This document shows positions 55,276 through 64,000 of a DNA stretch of 64,000 bases, piece after piece. Both the position numbers and the translations under genes were made by a program. Location of the stretch: contig NZ_WIXN01000005.1 in NCBI RefSeq assembly GCF_010994035.1, positions 1 through 64,000 of the forward strand, in the 5' to 3' direction. Below the pieces are notes generated by a model, which had not been told where the DNA came from, made no database searches, and was given only the letters and a program-made list of their open reading frames with translations. Every line of letters begins with the position of its first letter. The first letter of the stretch is position 1. This DNA is from Virgibacillus aidingensis (GTDB taxonomy: Bacteria > Bacillota > Bacilli > Bacillales > Amphibacillaceae).

Positions 55276-56196
55276 TTGACTATTTACCTTGATGCTGTAT
55301 GGATGTTGAACTTTTTACTTGATATGATGCTTTTATTATTAACCCAAGCCTTGGCCAGGGAAAGTATAACGAAAAGAAGAATTGCTTTTGGATCCGTCAT
55401 TGCATCTTTAATTGTGCCTATTTCTTTTTATTTTCCGGATTCATTTTTCAGCGGTGCAGCAGGCAAAATAATGTATTCCATACTTATCATTTTTTGTTCA
55501 TTTGGATATAAATCATTTTATAGAATGATGAAATTGTTATTTCTGTTTTACTTTGTCTCTTTTTCGATAGGAGGTGGTTTAATTGCTGTACACTTTCTAT
55601 TTCAGCAGCCTGTAAGTATCACGGCAAATGGTATTTTAACCGTTAATCACGGGTTTGGCGATCCAATCAGCTGGCTGTTTGTCATGATAGGCTTTCCGTT
55701 TGTATTGCTTTTTACAAAACGGCGTATGGACAGGCATGTAGCTGAAAAAATCCGATATGATCAATTATGTCCAGTGACGATAAAAATAAAACAGGAAAGT
55801 TTTCCAACGTCCGGTTATATTGACAGTGGAAATCAGCTCGTGGATCCGATTACCAAAAAACCGGTAATCCTATGTGATGAACCCTTTTTAAAGCAATGGT
55901 TCTCCGAAGAGGACTGGAAACTGCTGAAACAATTACAGGAACATCTTGATTTTACTAAAATCCCAAAGGCATGGGAGAACTATATTCAAATAATTCCATA
56001 TCAGGGAGTTCAGGGAAACAGCATGTTTTTGCTTGCAATCAGACCTGATGAAATCACGATAATCTATGAAAATAAAAAGATTGTTACCAGTCATTTTTTA
56101 GTTGGAATCCAATTTGCGGAGCTAACTAAAGACAAAAGCTATCACTGCCTATTGCAGCCGCAAATGATTCATTTACCTGCAATTCATTCTGCATAA
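55276..56196 (+). CDS. spoIIGA: Pro-sigma-E processing protease SpoIIGA
   Basis: A 306-residue aspartyl protease that cleaves pro-sigma-E in the mother cell after signalling from forespore SpoIIR. The N-terminal half has five membrane helices; the C-terminal half has the active-site motif DSGN in SGYIDSGNQLVDP. It starts at TTG after AAAGGAAG. sigE begins 14 bases after its stop, forming the spoIIG operon. Confidence 0.95.
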   Translation: MTIYLDAVWMLNFLLDMMLLLLTQALARESITKRRIAFGSVIASLIVPISFYFPDSFFSGAAGKIMYSILIIFCSFGYKSFYRMMKLLFLFYFVSFSIGGGLIAVHFLFQQPVSITANGILTVNHGFGDPISWLFVMIGFPFVLLFTKRRMDRHVAEKIRYDQLCPVTIKIKQESFPTSGYIDSGNQLVDPITKKPVILCDEPFLKQWFSEEDWKLLKQLQEHLDFTKIPKAWENYIQIIPYQGVQGNSMFLLAIRPDEITIIYENKKIVTSHFLVGIQFAELTKDKSYHCLLQPQMIHLPAIHSA

Positions 56197-56210
56197 AGGG
56201 GAGATTCTGA

Positions 56211-56930
56211 GTGAAAATAATAAAATTACGTGTACGCTTATGGTGGTATAAATTACTGATTAAACTGGGGATTAAATCTGATGAAATTTATTACATAGGA
56301 GGAAGTGAAGCACTGCCGCCTCCTTTATCCAAGGAGGAAGAAAAGGAACTCCTTACCCTTTTACCGCAGGGGGATCAATCGGCAAGAGCCGTACTGATCG
56401 AACGAAATTTACGGCTTGTTGTGTATATTGCAAGGAAATTTGAAAATACAGGAATAAATATTGAAGATTTGATAAGTATTGGAACGATTGGGTTAATTAA
56501 AGCAGTAAATACATTTAATCCCGAGAAGCAAATTAAGCTGGCAACCTATGCCTCAAGATGTATCGAGAATGAAATATTAATGTATTTACGAAGAAACAAT
56601 AAATTAAAATCCGAAATTTCTTTTGATGAGCCGCTGAATATAGACTGGGACGGCAATGAATTATTGCTTTCCGATGTACTTGGCACAGAAGAAGATATCA
56701 TTACAAAAGATCTGGAAGTAAGTGTTGATAAAAGTCTGCTGAAGGACGCACTTTCCCAGTTAAATGACCGTGAAAAACAAATCATGGAGCTCAGGTTCGG
56801 TTTGATAGGAAAAGAAGAAAAAACCCAGAAAGATGTCGCCGATATGTTAGGTATTTCACAATCTTATATCTCCCGGCTGGAGAAAAAAATAATCCGCCGT
56901 TTAAAAAAAGAATTTAATAAAATGGTGTAA
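56211..56930 (+). CDS. sigE: RNA polymerase sigma factor SigE (pro-sigma-E)
   Basis: A 239-residue sigma-70 family factor for early mother-cell transcription. The N-terminal pro-sequence ([19 protein letters not shown]) is amphipathic and is removed by SpoIIGA. Region 2 includes [17 protein letters not shown], and region 4 [20 protein letters not shown]. Starts at GTG after GGGGAGATT. A 128-bp gap separates it from sigG. Confidence 0.97.
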   Translation: MKIIKLRVRLWWYKLLIKLGIKSDEIYYIGGSEALPPPLSKEEEKELLTLLPQGDQSARAVLIERNLRLVVYIARKFENTGINIEDLISIGTIGLIKAVNTFNPEKQIKLATYASRCIENEILMYLRRNNKLKSEISFDEPLNIDWDGNELLLSDVLGTEEDIITKDLEVSVDKSLLKDALSQLNDREKQIMELRFGLIGKEEKTQKDVADMLGISQSYISRLEKKIIRRLKKEFNKMV

Positions 56931-57058
56931 CCTTGTCTCTAAAAGGTTTATACTGATTTTCAGGCTTTAGGTGTTTAGTCAGCCTGCATAAAAACCCTTC
57001 CTCAGGGAGATACTGTCCATGAACAGCATCACCACCAACTGGGAGGGTTAAACAGATA

Positions 57059-57841
57059 ATGACTAGACATAAAGTAGAAATATGTGGTGTTGATACATCA
57101 AAACTGCCTGTACTTACCAATGAAGAAATGCGAGAGTTATTTATTCGAATGCAACAGCATGATGATCTATCAGCAAGGGAAGAACTGGTAAATGGCAACC
57201 TGAGATTGGTTTTAAGCGTTATTCAACGTTTTAATAACCGCGGTGAATATGTTGATGACTTATTCCAGGTAGGTTGTATCGGATTAATGAAATCAATTGA
57301 TAACTTTGACTTATCGCATAATGTACGATTTTCAACGTATGCTGTTCCAATGATCATCGGGGAGATCAGGAGATATTTACGGGATAATAATCCGATCAGG
57401 GTATCGAGATCATTAAGAGATATTGCGTATAAAGCATTACAAGTAAGAGAGAAATTGATTAATAAAACCTCAAAGGAACCAACTGCAATGGAAATTGCCG
57501 AAGAAATGGATCTGCCGCATTCCGATATTGTGTTTGCGATGGAAGCAATTCAGGATCCTGTTTCCTTATTTGAACCTATATACAATGATGGCGGGGACCC
57601 GATCTATGTTTTGGACCAAATAAGTGATGACAAAGATAAAGATTCAACGTGGCTGGACAAACTGTCCCTGAAAGAAGGAATGTACCAGTTGAATGACAGG
57701 GAAAAAATGATTTTGAATAAGCGTTTTTTTCAGGGAAAAACACAGATGGAGGTTGCTGAAGAGATTGGGATTTCCCAGGCACAAGTATCCAGGCTGGAAA
57801 AAGCAGCGATCAGCCAAATGAATAAACAGATGTTTGAATAA
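57059..57841 (+). CDS. sigG: RNA polymerase sigma factor SigG
   Basis: A 260-residue late forespore sigma factor. Sequences resemble sigma-F/G/B: DLFQVGCIGLMKSIDNFD in region 2, SRSLRDIAYKALQVRE in region 3, and IGISQAQVSRLEK in region 4. The N-terminal short segment includes the SpoIIAB-contact region typical of SigG. ATG follows GGGAGGG. It has its own terminator about 160 bp downstream. Confidence 0.97.
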   Translation: MTRHKVEICGVDTSKLPVLTNEEMRELFIRMQQHDDLSAREELVNGNLRLVLSVIQRFNNRGEYVDDLFQVGCIGLMKSIDNFDLSHNVRFSTYAVPMIIGEIRRYLRDNNPIRVSRSLRDIAYKALQVREKLINKTSKEPTAMEIAEEMDLPHSDIVFAMEAIQDPVSLFEPIYNDGGDPIYVLDQISDDKDKDSTWLDKLSLKEGMYQLNDREKMILNKRFFQGKTQMEVAEEIGISQAQVSRLEKAAISQMNKQMFE

Positions 57842-58130
57842 TATATGTGAATTTATTCTAAACGTAACTAGCGGCAACGCTCGGGGACACTAAGTGTGTC
57901 TGGCTTTTAGCGATCAGATGCACATTAATAGGAATTTAATAAACATAATCTGGAGGGTATATTATAAGCTTTTACTTTGAAAAGTTAATAAAGAATAAGA
58001 TTAGGAACAGGTTGTCTGTTCCTTTTTGATTTTCGTTAAAAAAACTACTGGTGGAATAGCAAAATTATTTAGCGGCGTCCGGAAGAATTGGAAACAGATC
58101 GACGATTGCTGTCAGAAGAGACAGAAGCTG
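57842..58130. other. Gene-free region between sigG and the tandem array
   Basis: About 290 bp with no supportable gene; it holds the sigG terminator at 58003-58023 and a short GACAC / GTGTC hairpin near 57886-57900. The last 23 bases resemble the end of the 52-bp version of the adjacent repeat unit. ylmA, next in B. subtilis, is absent. Confidence 0.5.
58003..58023 (+). terminator. Terminator after sigG
   Basis: An AGGAACAG / CTGTTCCT stem with a 5-nt loop and TTTTT tail. Confidence 0.85.
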
Positions 58131-58694
58131 AAAAGTCTTTGAACAGTATTATCAAGGCCAAAATCAGCTGAGAAAGAGTAGAAAAGTCTTTGAACAGTGT
58201 TATCAAGGACAAAATCAGTTGAGACAGAAGCTGAAAAGTCTTTGAACAGTGTTATCAAGGACAAAATCAGCTGAGAAAGAGTAAAAAAGTCTTTGAACAG
58301 CGTTATCGTGGACAAAATCAGTTGAGAAAGAGTAGAAAAGTCTTTGACAAGCGTTATCAAGGACAAAATCAGTTGAGAAGGAGTAGAAAAGTCTTTGAAC
58401 AGTGTTATCAAGGACAAAATCAGTTGAGACAGAAGCTGAAAAGTCTTTGAACAGCGTTATCAAGGACAAAATCAGCTGAGAAAGAGTAAAAAAGTCTTTG
58501 AACAGCGTTATCGTGGACAAAATCAGTTGAGAAAGAGTAGAAAAGTCATTGAACAGTGTTATCAAGGCCAAAATCAGCTGAGAAAGAGTAGAAAAGTCAT
58601 TGAACAGTGTTATCAAGGCCAAAATCAGTTGAAAAAAGTGTGAAAATATCTTTGAATACCGGTCTCGTGGACAAAATCAGCGAAAAAAGAGTTT
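58131..58694. repeat. Tandem array of eleven 51-52 bp units
   Basis: Units begin at 58131, 58182, 58234, 58285, 58336, 58387, 58439, 58490, 58541, 58592 and 58643. Nine are 51 bp or diverged; those at 58182 and 58387 are 52 bp. Each starts AAAAGTCTTTGAACAG, followed by a variable G(C/T)GTTATC(AAGGAC/GTGGAC) block and AAAATCAG(T/C)TGAGA. Units 2-4 and 6-8 are near-identical blocks 205 bp apart, a second-level duplication. The last unit is diverged. No CRISPR-like spacers. Confidence 0.95.
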
Positions 58695-58775
58695 AAAGAG
58701 TCTTTGCGGATCATCCTCTTTTCTAAAATCACGATTCCCTGCATATAGTTATAGTATACTGGGGGGTGAAGAGGG

Positions 58776-59033
58776 ATGATCAGATTATCGGAACTTCAAT
58801 TAAAAGAAGTTATTATTATTGATGATGGGAGTCGGCTGGGTCATATCTCAGACCTGGAAATAGATACGGACATCGGAAGAATTGTCGGGATTGTGATCAT
58901 AATGAAAGAGAAAAAAGGGATTTTTGATAAACCGGAAGAATTGGTAATTCACTGGAGCCAAATTATTCGGATAGGGTCTGATGTGATCCTTGTCAAAAAT
59001 GTGGACCAGCCAAAATTATACAGTCCTTCCTAA
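58776..59033 (+). CDS. ylmC: PRC-barrel protein YlmC/YmxH
   Basis: An 85-residue PRC-barrel domain protein of the YlmC/YmxH sporulation family, recognised by RLSELQLKEVIIIDDGSRLGHISDLEID and IVGIVIIMKEKKG. Its role is unclear. The ATG follows GGGGGGTGAAGAGGG. It begins the conserved ylmC-pgeF-ylmE-sepF-ylmG-ylmH set. Confidence 0.92.
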   Translation: MIRLSELQLKEVIIIDDGSRLGHISDLEIDTDIGRIVGIVIIMKEKKGIFDKPEELVIHWSQIIRIGSDVILVKNVDQPKLYSPS

Positions 59034-59093
59034 AAAGGAACATAATTATGTTAAAATGGACAAGTAATCCTGGCGGAAAGTGGAGGAAGCTTT

Positions 59094-59903
59094 ATGAATG
59101 AACCATTTATTCGGAAAACAGAAAGGATGCTATTTATTAAAAAATGGCAGGACAAGATTCCCGGGTTAATTGCCGGTTTTACTACGAGAAATGGAGGAGT
59201 AAGCGAAGCACCGTTTGATTCCTTAAATATTGGTTTGCACGTAAATGATGAAAAGCAACATGTGTTAACTAATAGAAAGCTGTTTGTGAAAGATTTATCC
59301 TTTTCTATGAATGACTGGGTCAGCGGAGAACAGGTTCATCAGACAAAGATAAAAAAATTAGGAGAAGCAGATAAAGGAAGCGGTGCTGCTTCAAATGCTG
59401 ATTCCATACCAAATACAGATGGATTAATTACCAATAAAAAAGGGATCCTGTGCACTGCTTATTTTGCTGATTGCGTTCCATTATTCTTCCTCGATCCTGT
59501 GACAGAATATATTGGAATTGCACATGCTGGATGGAAGGGTACCGTGAACGGCATGGCATCCAAAATGGCAGCTGCATTTAAAGAAAATGGTGTGCTTGCA
59601 GAAAATCTGCATGTCATAATCGGCCCTTGTATTTCTTCAGCATATTATGAAGTCGACAATCATGTTGTCCGTCACATCATGCCGAAATACAGGGAAAATT
59701 GTGTCACTCCTCGGGGGAATAATCAGTTTTTGCTCGATTTAAAACAATTAAACGTAGATATCCTTTTACAAGCAGGGGTATTACGTAATAATATAGATGT
59801 AACCAACTACTGTACGTTTAAAGATAGAGCGTTATTTTTTTCACATCGGAGAGATGAGGGGAAAACAGGAAGAATGGCAGGATTTATTGGCTTTTCCCTT
59901 TAA
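59094..59903 (+). CDS. pgeF: Polyphenol oxidase-fold purine nucleoside phosphorylase PgeF (YlmD)
   Basis: A 269-residue laccase-domain (DUF152) protein. The metal-binding set is intact: CTAYFADCVPLFF, AHAGWKGTVNG and IGPCISSAYYEV. Proteins of this family act as purine nucleoside phosphorylase/adenosine deaminase and have been linked to a peptidoglycan editing role in E. coli. The ATG follows GGAGGAAGC. ylmE starts about 26 bases on. Confidence 0.94.
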   Translation: MNEPFIRKTERMLFIKKWQDKIPGLIAGFTTRNGGVSEAPFDSLNIGLHVNDEKQHVLTNRKLFVKDLSFSMNDWVSGEQVHQTKIKKLGEADKGSGAASNADSIPNTDGLITNKKGILCTAYFADCVPLFFLDPVTEYIGIAHAGWKGTVNGMASKMAAAFKENGVLAENLHVIIGPCISSAYYEVDNHVVRHIMPKYRENCVTPRGNNQFLLDLKQLNVDILLQAGVLRNNIDVTNYCTFKDRALFFSHRRDEGKTGRMAGFIGFSL

Positions 59904-59929
59904 CTATTTTTAAAGGAGAAATGGTAATA

Positions 59930-60601
59930 ATGGATGTAGCAGTTAACTTGGATAGCATACAGAAACAAATTAGGCAGGCATGTGCAAGAAGTAATCGAAA
60001 TTTAGAAGAAATAACCATAATCGGGGTGACAAAATATGTTACAATAGAACGAACAGAAGAAGCATTGCAGGCAGGAGTGACAAATTTTGGCGAAAATCGG
60101 CTTGATGGTTTTTTGACAAAATACAATCATTTTCAGGACCGGGCAAAATGGCATTTTATTGGTACATTGCAATCGAGAAAGGTAAAGGAAGTTATCGATA
60201 AAGTGGACATGATTCATTCTTTGGACAGGATGTCATTGGCCAAAGAAATTAATAAGCGTGCAAGTGATGTGATGGATTGCTTTGTTCAGGTCAATGTAAG
60301 CGGAGAGGAAACAAAGCATGGACTAAAAACTGAAGAGGTACTTGCCTTTATGGAGGAAGTATCCAAATATGAAAAAGTACGTGTGGTTGGACTCATGACC
60401 ATGGCTCCCCAAATAGAAGATGAATCCCGCTTGAGAGAGATTTTCAGGTCGCTTGCCCGTCTGCGTGATGAAGTTAGGAACCAAAACTTTTCCCATGCCC
60501 CTTGTGAATTTTTATCCATGGGCATGAGCAATGACTTTTCAATCGCTGTGGAAGAAGGTGCAACCCATATACGGATTGGCTCCAGCCTTGTAGGAGAATG
60601 A
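59930..60601 (+). CDS. ylmE: YggS-family PLP-binding protein YlmE
   Basis: A 223-residue pyridoxal-phosphate homeostasis protein of the YggS/PROSC family with a TIM-barrel fold. The PLP lysine is in IIGVTKYV, and SMGMSNDFSIAVEEGATHIRIGSSLVG is the phosphate-binding end. No enzyme activity is known for the family; it affects PLP balance and, in Bacillus, sits with sepF. The ATG at 59930 is preferred over 59921, which is too close to AAAGGAG. Confidence 0.94.
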   Translation: MDVAVNLDSIQKQIRQACARSNRNLEEITIIGVTKYVTIERTEEALQAGVTNFGENRLDGFLTKYNHFQDRAKWHFIGTLQSRKVKEVIDKVDMIHSLDRMSLAKEINKRASDVMDCFVQVNVSGEETKHGLKTEEVLAFMEEVSKYEKVRVVGLMTMAPQIEDESRLREIFRSLARLRDEVRNQNFSHAPCEFLSMGMSNDFSIAVEEGATHIRIGSSLVGE

Positions 60602-60605
60602 CTAA

Positions 60606-60679
60606 GGCGGGAACACCCGGGTTAGCGGACCAAGGCCATGCCAGCTGGATCAATGCTGGGGCTGTGCTAAATGCCCGCC
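60606..60679. repeat. GC-rich nested palindromic island between ylmE and sepF
   Basis: Three nested stems: GGCGGG (60606) with CCCGCC (60674), TTAGC (60622) with GCTAA (60666), and CCAGC (60641) with GCTGG (60655). GC content is far higher than surrounding DNA. No T tract follows, so it is not a normal terminator. Confidence 0.6.
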
Positions 60680-60741
60680 CCGCCGAAAAGAATTGAACTG
60701 TGCTGAATTGCCACAAAAAATAAGAGGCACGAGGTGAGAAA

Positions 60742-61158
60742 ATGAGTTTTAAAAATAAGGTGAAAAACTACTTCACAATGGAAGACGAATATGAATATGT
60801 TGAAGAACCTGTGGAACCGGAGGAGATAGAAAACCAAAATAAACAGAATGTCGTTAATCTCTCGAGCATACAAAAATCACCTGCAAAAGTGGTGCTGTGT
60901 GAACCGAGAAATTACAATGAGGCACAAGAGATTGCCGATAATATTGTAAACAAACGGGCAGTGGTAATAAACCTCCAGCGGGTGGAGCATCAACAGGCGA
61001 AGAGAATCGTGGATTTTCTCAGTGGAACAGTGTATGCGATTAATGGTGATATTCAAAAGCTTGGTGCAGATACCTTTTTATGTACGCCCGATAATATTGA
61101 TGTGACCGGTTCCATCACAGAATCCTTCACAGAAAACGAATACGAAAAAGGATGGTAA
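60742..61158 (+). CDS. sepF: Cell division protein SepF
   Basis: A 138-residue membrane-binding protein that forms rings and aligns FtsZ bundles. It has an N-terminal amphipathic helix ([11 protein letters not shown]), an acidic linker, and a C-terminal SepF domain with [19 protein letters not shown] and a final [18 protein letters not shown] segment. An AGGTGAG site precedes the ATG. ylmG follows after eight bases. Confidence 0.95.
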   Translation: MSFKNKVKNYFTMEDEYEYVEEPVEPEEIENQNKQNVVNLSSIQKSPAKVVLCEPRNYNEAQEIADNIVNKRAVVINLQRVEHQQAKRIVDFLSGTVYAINGDIQKLGADTFLCTPDNIDVTGSITESFTENEYEKGW

Positions 61159-61166
61159 AATAAAAT

Positions 61167-61433
61167 ATGGCGTTATTGTTTGGAATAATATCGAATGCAT
61201 TAATGATTTACAGTTATGCATTAATTGTATATATATTTATGTCCTGGTTCCCAGGTGCAAGGGAGTCTGCGTTTGGATCCTTTCTTACTAAAATTTGTGA
61301 GCCTTACCTTGAGCCTTTTCGGAAAATAATCCCTCCATTGGGCATGATCGATTTGTCTCCGATCGTTGGCATTCTGGTTCTTCATTTAGCAAGGTTTGGC
61401 GTTTTTGAGCTGTATCAGATGATCGCTTTATAA
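61167..61433 (+). CDS. ylmG: YggT-family membrane protein YlmG
   Basis: An 88-residue protein of the YggT family, with two membrane helices and the conserved SWFPGARES and [30 protein letters not shown] pattern in its centre (shortened here). The family is linked to osmotic protection and, by context, division. It lies between sepF and ylmH as in B. subtilis. Confidence 0.93.
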   Translation: MALLFGIISNALMIYSYALIVYIFMSWFPGARESAFGSFLTKICEPYLEPFRKIIPPLGMIDLSPIVGILVLHLARFGVFELYQMIAL

Positions 61434-61445
61434 GGGAAGTTTGAC

Positions 61446-62222
61446 ATGGATATTTATCAGCATTTCCGTAAAGATGAAAGACCATTTATTGATCAGGTGC
61501 TCTCGTGGAAGGAGCAGGTAGAAAGCTCGTTTATAAATAAACAAACGGATTTTCTTGATCCAAGAGAACAGCAAATTGTCAGCATGATCATAGGCAATAA
61601 TGATGCAGACGTAAAATTGGATATATTTGGCGGCTTCCAAAATGCGGAAAGACGTCGTGCTATTATATCTCCCTATTATGAGGAAGTAACGGAAAATGAC
61701 TTCCAAATTACCATGCTTGAAGCAAACTATCCGGAGAAATTTTTAACATTAACACATCGGGATATTTTAGGGGCATGCCTGTCATTGGGCATAAAGAGAA
61801 ATGTCATCGGAGACATCATTGTTGAAGATGGAAAAATTCAAATTATAACTGCTGCTGAAATTGCTGCGTATGTTATCGCGAATCTGACTTCCATCAATAA
61901 AGCAACGATCACTCTGAAAGAAAAACCGCTCTCCTCCATCATGGAAAAACAGTTGGACTGGACGGAAAGGGAATTTACGGCAGCCTCTTTACGGCTTGAT
62001 GTCGTGTTAAAGGAAACATATCATCTTTCAAGAAAGTCTTCCCTTGAGTTAATTAAAAGGCAATTTGTAAAAGTTAATTATAAAGTTGTTGAAGATGCAA
62101 AGTTTCTGCTGCGGGACGGAGATATGTTGTCCGTGAGGGGAAAAGGAAGAAGCAAGCTGGTATCGATCAATGGCAGAACAAAAAAAGATAAGTTGAAAAT
62201 CACCATGGCTGTGCTAAAATAG
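61446..62222 (+). CDS. ylmH: S4-domain RNA-binding protein YlmH
   Basis: A 258-residue RNA-binding protein: an N-terminal domain with FLDPREQQIVSMI, a middle region with LTHRDILGACLSLGIKR, and a C-terminal S4 domain (about 180-240) with LRLDVVLKETYHLSRKSS. YlmH is linked to ribosome quality control with RqcH in B. subtilis. No strong ribosome site is evident (GGGAAG). ylmG ends 12 bases upstream. Confidence 0.94.
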   Translation: MDIYQHFRKDERPFIDQVLSWKEQVESSFINKQTDFLDPREQQIVSMIIGNNDADVKLDIFGGFQNAERRRAIISPYYEEVTENDFQITMLEANYPEKFLTLTHRDILGACLSLGIKRNVIGDIIVEDGKIQIITAAEIAAYVIANLTSINKATITLKEKPLSSIMEKQLDWTEREFTAASLRLDVVLKETYHLSRKSSLELIKRQFVKVNYKVVEDAKFLLRDGDMLSVRGKGRSKLVSINGRTKKDKLKITMAVLK

Positions 62223-62300
62223 AATAAACCAGCAGTACTTATTGTATATTTTTGTATAATATTTTATTTATTTTCAAGCAGATCGAACGGAGGTGGCACT

Positions 62301-62804
62301 ATGCCATTAACACCATTGGATATTCACAACAAGGAATTCACAAGAAAATTTAAAGGTTATGACGAAGATGAAGTGAATGAATTTCTGGATCAGGTAATAA
62401 AAGATTATGAAATGACGATCAGAGAGAAAAAAGATTTAGAGGAAAAGGTCAAGCAGCTAAACGAAAAATTGGGACATTTTACAAATATTGAAGAGACATT
62501 AAACAAGTCTATTTTAATTGCTCAGGAGACAGCTGAAGAGCTGACAGGCAATGCTTCAAAAGAATCCAAATTAATAATAAAAGAAGCGGAAAAAAATGCC
62601 GACCGGATTATTAATGAAGCATTAACAAAATCACGCCGGATTTCCATGGACGTGGAAGAATTAAAGAAACAGGCAAAGGTATTCCGTACGAGATTGAAAA
62701 TGCTTGTGGAAGCACAAATGGATATGATCAATACCGGAGATTGGGAAGATCTTTTTGACACGGATATAGGAGAAGATCTCGAATTAGCGGAAAAAGAGTC
62801 GTAG
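62301..62804 (+). CDS. divIVA: Septum- and pole-localising protein DivIVA
   Basis: A 167-residue coiled-coil protein that recognises negative membrane curvature at septa and poles and directs MinJ/MinD and, in sporulation, chromosome anchoring. The N-terminal membrane-binding domain MPLTPLDIHNKEFTRKF-GYDEDEVNEFLDQV is intact, followed by long coiled coil. The ATG follows GGAGGTGG. The ileS promoter begins at its stop codon. Confidence 0.96.
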   Translation: MPLTPLDIHNKEFTRKFKGYDEDEVNEFLDQVIKDYEMTIREKKDLEEKVKQLNEKLGHFTNIEETLNKSILIAQETAEELTGNASKESKLIIKEAEKNADRIINEALTKSRRISMDVEELKKQAKVFRTRLKMLVEAQMDMINTGDWEDLFDTDIGEDLELAEKES

Positions 62805-62807
62805 TCC

Positions 62808-62836
62808 TTGACGTTATCGGAAATTATACATATAAT
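62808..62836 (+). promoter_or_regulatory. Sigma-A promoter of ileS
   Basis: TTGACG (62808-62813) and TATAAT (62831-62836) with a 17-bp spacer, four bases after divIVA. Start would be near 62843, just before the T-box leader. Confidence 0.88.
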
Positions 62837-62860
62837 TCATAATCATAATTAATTTTAAAT

Positions 62861-63097
62861 GCGATGATGGAAACAGTATAGAGGAGATTTCTGCTTTAGC
62901 GAGTCAGGGATTGGTGGAAGCCTGATGCAGCAATACCTGTAGAAAATCATTCCGGAGCAGCCATTATGAATCAAGTAATAATGGACGTCGGTTCACGTTA
63001 CGAATATCGAGTGAATTTAAAATTTGTACTGATTTTAAATTTATAAGGGTGGTACCGCGAGTCTTCTCGTCCCTTTTGGGATAGAGGGCTTTTTTAT
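62861..63097 (+). promoter_or_regulatory. T-box riboswitch (isoleucine) of ileS
   Basis: The T-box core AAGGGTGGTACCGCG (63045-63059) is present, followed by a terminator stem and T run (63066-63096). Stem I has the usual purine-rich GCGAGTCAGGG... segment and a likely specifier ATC at 62946-62948, an isoleucine codon. Uncharged tRNA(Ile) would favour the antiterminator and allow ileS transcription. Confidence 0.92.
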
Positions 63098-63156
63098 TTA
63101 AATTAAAAATCAATGAATGCACCAAGCATACAGGAAAAAAATAAGGAGGAAATGAA

Positions 63157-64000
63157 ATGGACTATAAGGATACATTATTAATGCCAAAAACTAAGTTCCC
63201 CATGCGGGGGAATTTGCCTAATAAAGAACCACTAAGGCAGGAGAAATGGGAAGAAGATAAGATTTATGAAAAAGGACTCCAAAGAACAAAAGGGAGACCT
63301 CTATTTATTCTGCATGACGGCCCGCCATATGCAAATGGTGATCTTCATATCGGTCATGCGCTCAATAAAATACTGAAAGATTTTATTACCCGCTATAAAT
63401 CCATGACAGGATATCACGCTCCGTACATTCCGGGTTGGGATACACATGGCCTGCCAGTAGAAACGGCACTTACAAAAACGAAAAAAATTAACCGGAAAGA
63501 GATGGATATAGCCGAATTCAGAAAAATGTGTGCTGAATATGCCCTGGGACAGCTTGATAATCAGCGTACACAATTTAAAAAGATGGGTGTGCGCGGCGAT
63601 TGGGACAATCCATATATAACACTAACAAAGGACTATGAAGCGGCACAGATTAAAGTGTTTGGTGAGATGGCCAAAAAAGGATATATTTATAAAGGATTAA
63701 AACCTGTTTACTGGTCTCCATCATCGGAATCCGCGCTTGCCGAGGCAGAAATTGAATATAAAGATAAACGATCTCCGTCTATCTATGTATCTTTTGAGGT
63801 AAAAGACGGAAAAGGACTGCTGGACGGCGGGGAGAAAATAATTATCTGGACAACAACACCTTGGACATTACCTGCCAATATGGGAATTTCGCTGCATCCG
63901 GAAATCCAATATGCCGTTGTGGAAGAAGCTGGAGAGAAATATGTCATCGCTAAAGCGTTGCTGGAAAGCATAACAGAAGAATTAGGCTGGGAAAACCCGG
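63157..64000 (+). CDS. ileS: Isoleucyl-tRNA synthetase (5' part)
   Basis: The first 281 codons of a class I aminoacyl-tRNA synthetase, cut by the window end. The HIGH motif is in [16 protein letters not shown] (about residues 58-73), with GWDTHGLP and [13 protein letters not shown] of the editing/CP1 domain. The ATG at 63157 follows AAGGAGGA; an ATG at 63152 is in another frame. Regulated by the T-box leader upstream. Confidence 0.97.
   Translation, partial: MDYKDTLLMPKTKFPMRGNLPNKEPLRQEKWEEDKIYEKGLQRTKGRPLFILHDGPPYANGDLHIGHALNKILKDFITRYKSMTGYHAPYIPGWDTHGLPVETALTKTKKINRKEMDIAEFRKMCAEYALGQLDNQRTQFKKMGVRGDWDNPYITLTKDYEAAQIKVFGEMAKKGYIYKGLKPVYWSPSSESALAEAEIEYKDKRSPSIYVSFEVKDGKGLLDGGEKIIIWTTTPWTLPANMGISLHPEIQYAVVEEAGEKYVIAKALLESITEELGWENP

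Noticed and set aside
58112-58622. Two overlapping minus-strand frames in the tandem array encoding 17-residue hydrophobic repeats
   Set aside because: They exist because the unit length is a multiple of three; the 52-bp units break the frame, there is no ribosome site, and the plus strand is open too.
58131-58694. Possible CRISPR array
   Set aside because: Units are contiguous with no unique spacers, and there are no cas genes.
60286-60716. Minus-strand frames opposite ylmE and across the GC-rich island
   Set aside because: Antisense shadows without ribosome sites.

Overview
This window is chromosomal DNA from a low-GC, endospore-forming member of the Bacillaceae. Gene order follows, from memory, the Bacillus subtilis yktA-ylaN-ftsW-pycA-cta-ylb-mra/mur/fts-spoIIG-ylm-divIVA-ileS stretch. 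Protein sequences, acidic tails on two extracellular division proteins and a characteristic intergenic inverted-repeat element suggest a halophilic lineage near Virgibacillus or Oceanobacillus; genus is an inference. No prophage, insertion sequence, CRISPR array, tRNA or rRNA gene was seen.

Layout. 1-7.2 kb: small conserved genes (nitronate monooxygenase-like protein, yktA, yktB, suhB/yktC, ylaF, ylaH, ylaI, ylaJ, ylaL, ylaN). 7.4-20.4 kb: ftsW overlapping pycA, then haem A synthase ctaA, a badly decayed ctaB pseudogene, the caa3 oxidase genes ctaCDEF, assembly factor ctaG and a DUF420 gene. 20.4-37.7 kb: an AI-2E-type permease, a yugN-like gene, ylbC-ylbG, rsmD, coaD, ylbJ, ylbL, tmcAL, ylbN-rpmF, an enoyl-CoA hydratase-like gene, ylbO, ylbP, panE, a DUF3397 gene and bshC. 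37.7-55 kb: the division and cell-wall cluster mraZ-rsmH-ftsL-pbpB-spoVD-murE-murF-mraY-murD-spoVE-divIB-ftsA-ftsZ. 55-58 kb: spoIIGA-sigE-sigG. 58-64 kb: a 51-bp tandem repeat array, ylmC, pgeF, ylmE, sepF, ylmG, ylmH, divIVA, and a T-box leader followed by the 5' part of ileS.

How the genes work together. Much of the window builds and divides the cell: the Mur enzymes and MraY make lipid-linked precursor, PbpB with FtsW and SpoVD with SpoVE polymerise it at the division and spore septa, and FtsZ, FtsA, SepF, DivIB, FtsL and DivIVA position and run the divisome. SpoIIGA, SigE and SigG drive compartment-specific sporulation. The cta genes supply an aerobic caa3 oxidase.

The unusual points are the ctaB pseudogene beside intact oxidase genes; the absence of murG and murB between spoVE and divIB, where a strong terminator now sits; the tandem array after sigG with a higher-order 205-bp duplication; a roughly 410-bp inverted-repeat element whose end supplies the last codons of ylbJ, with a half copy before mraY; and several structured leaders and intergenic regions. 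I found no convincing new multi-gene system; the region is mostly conserved core genome.
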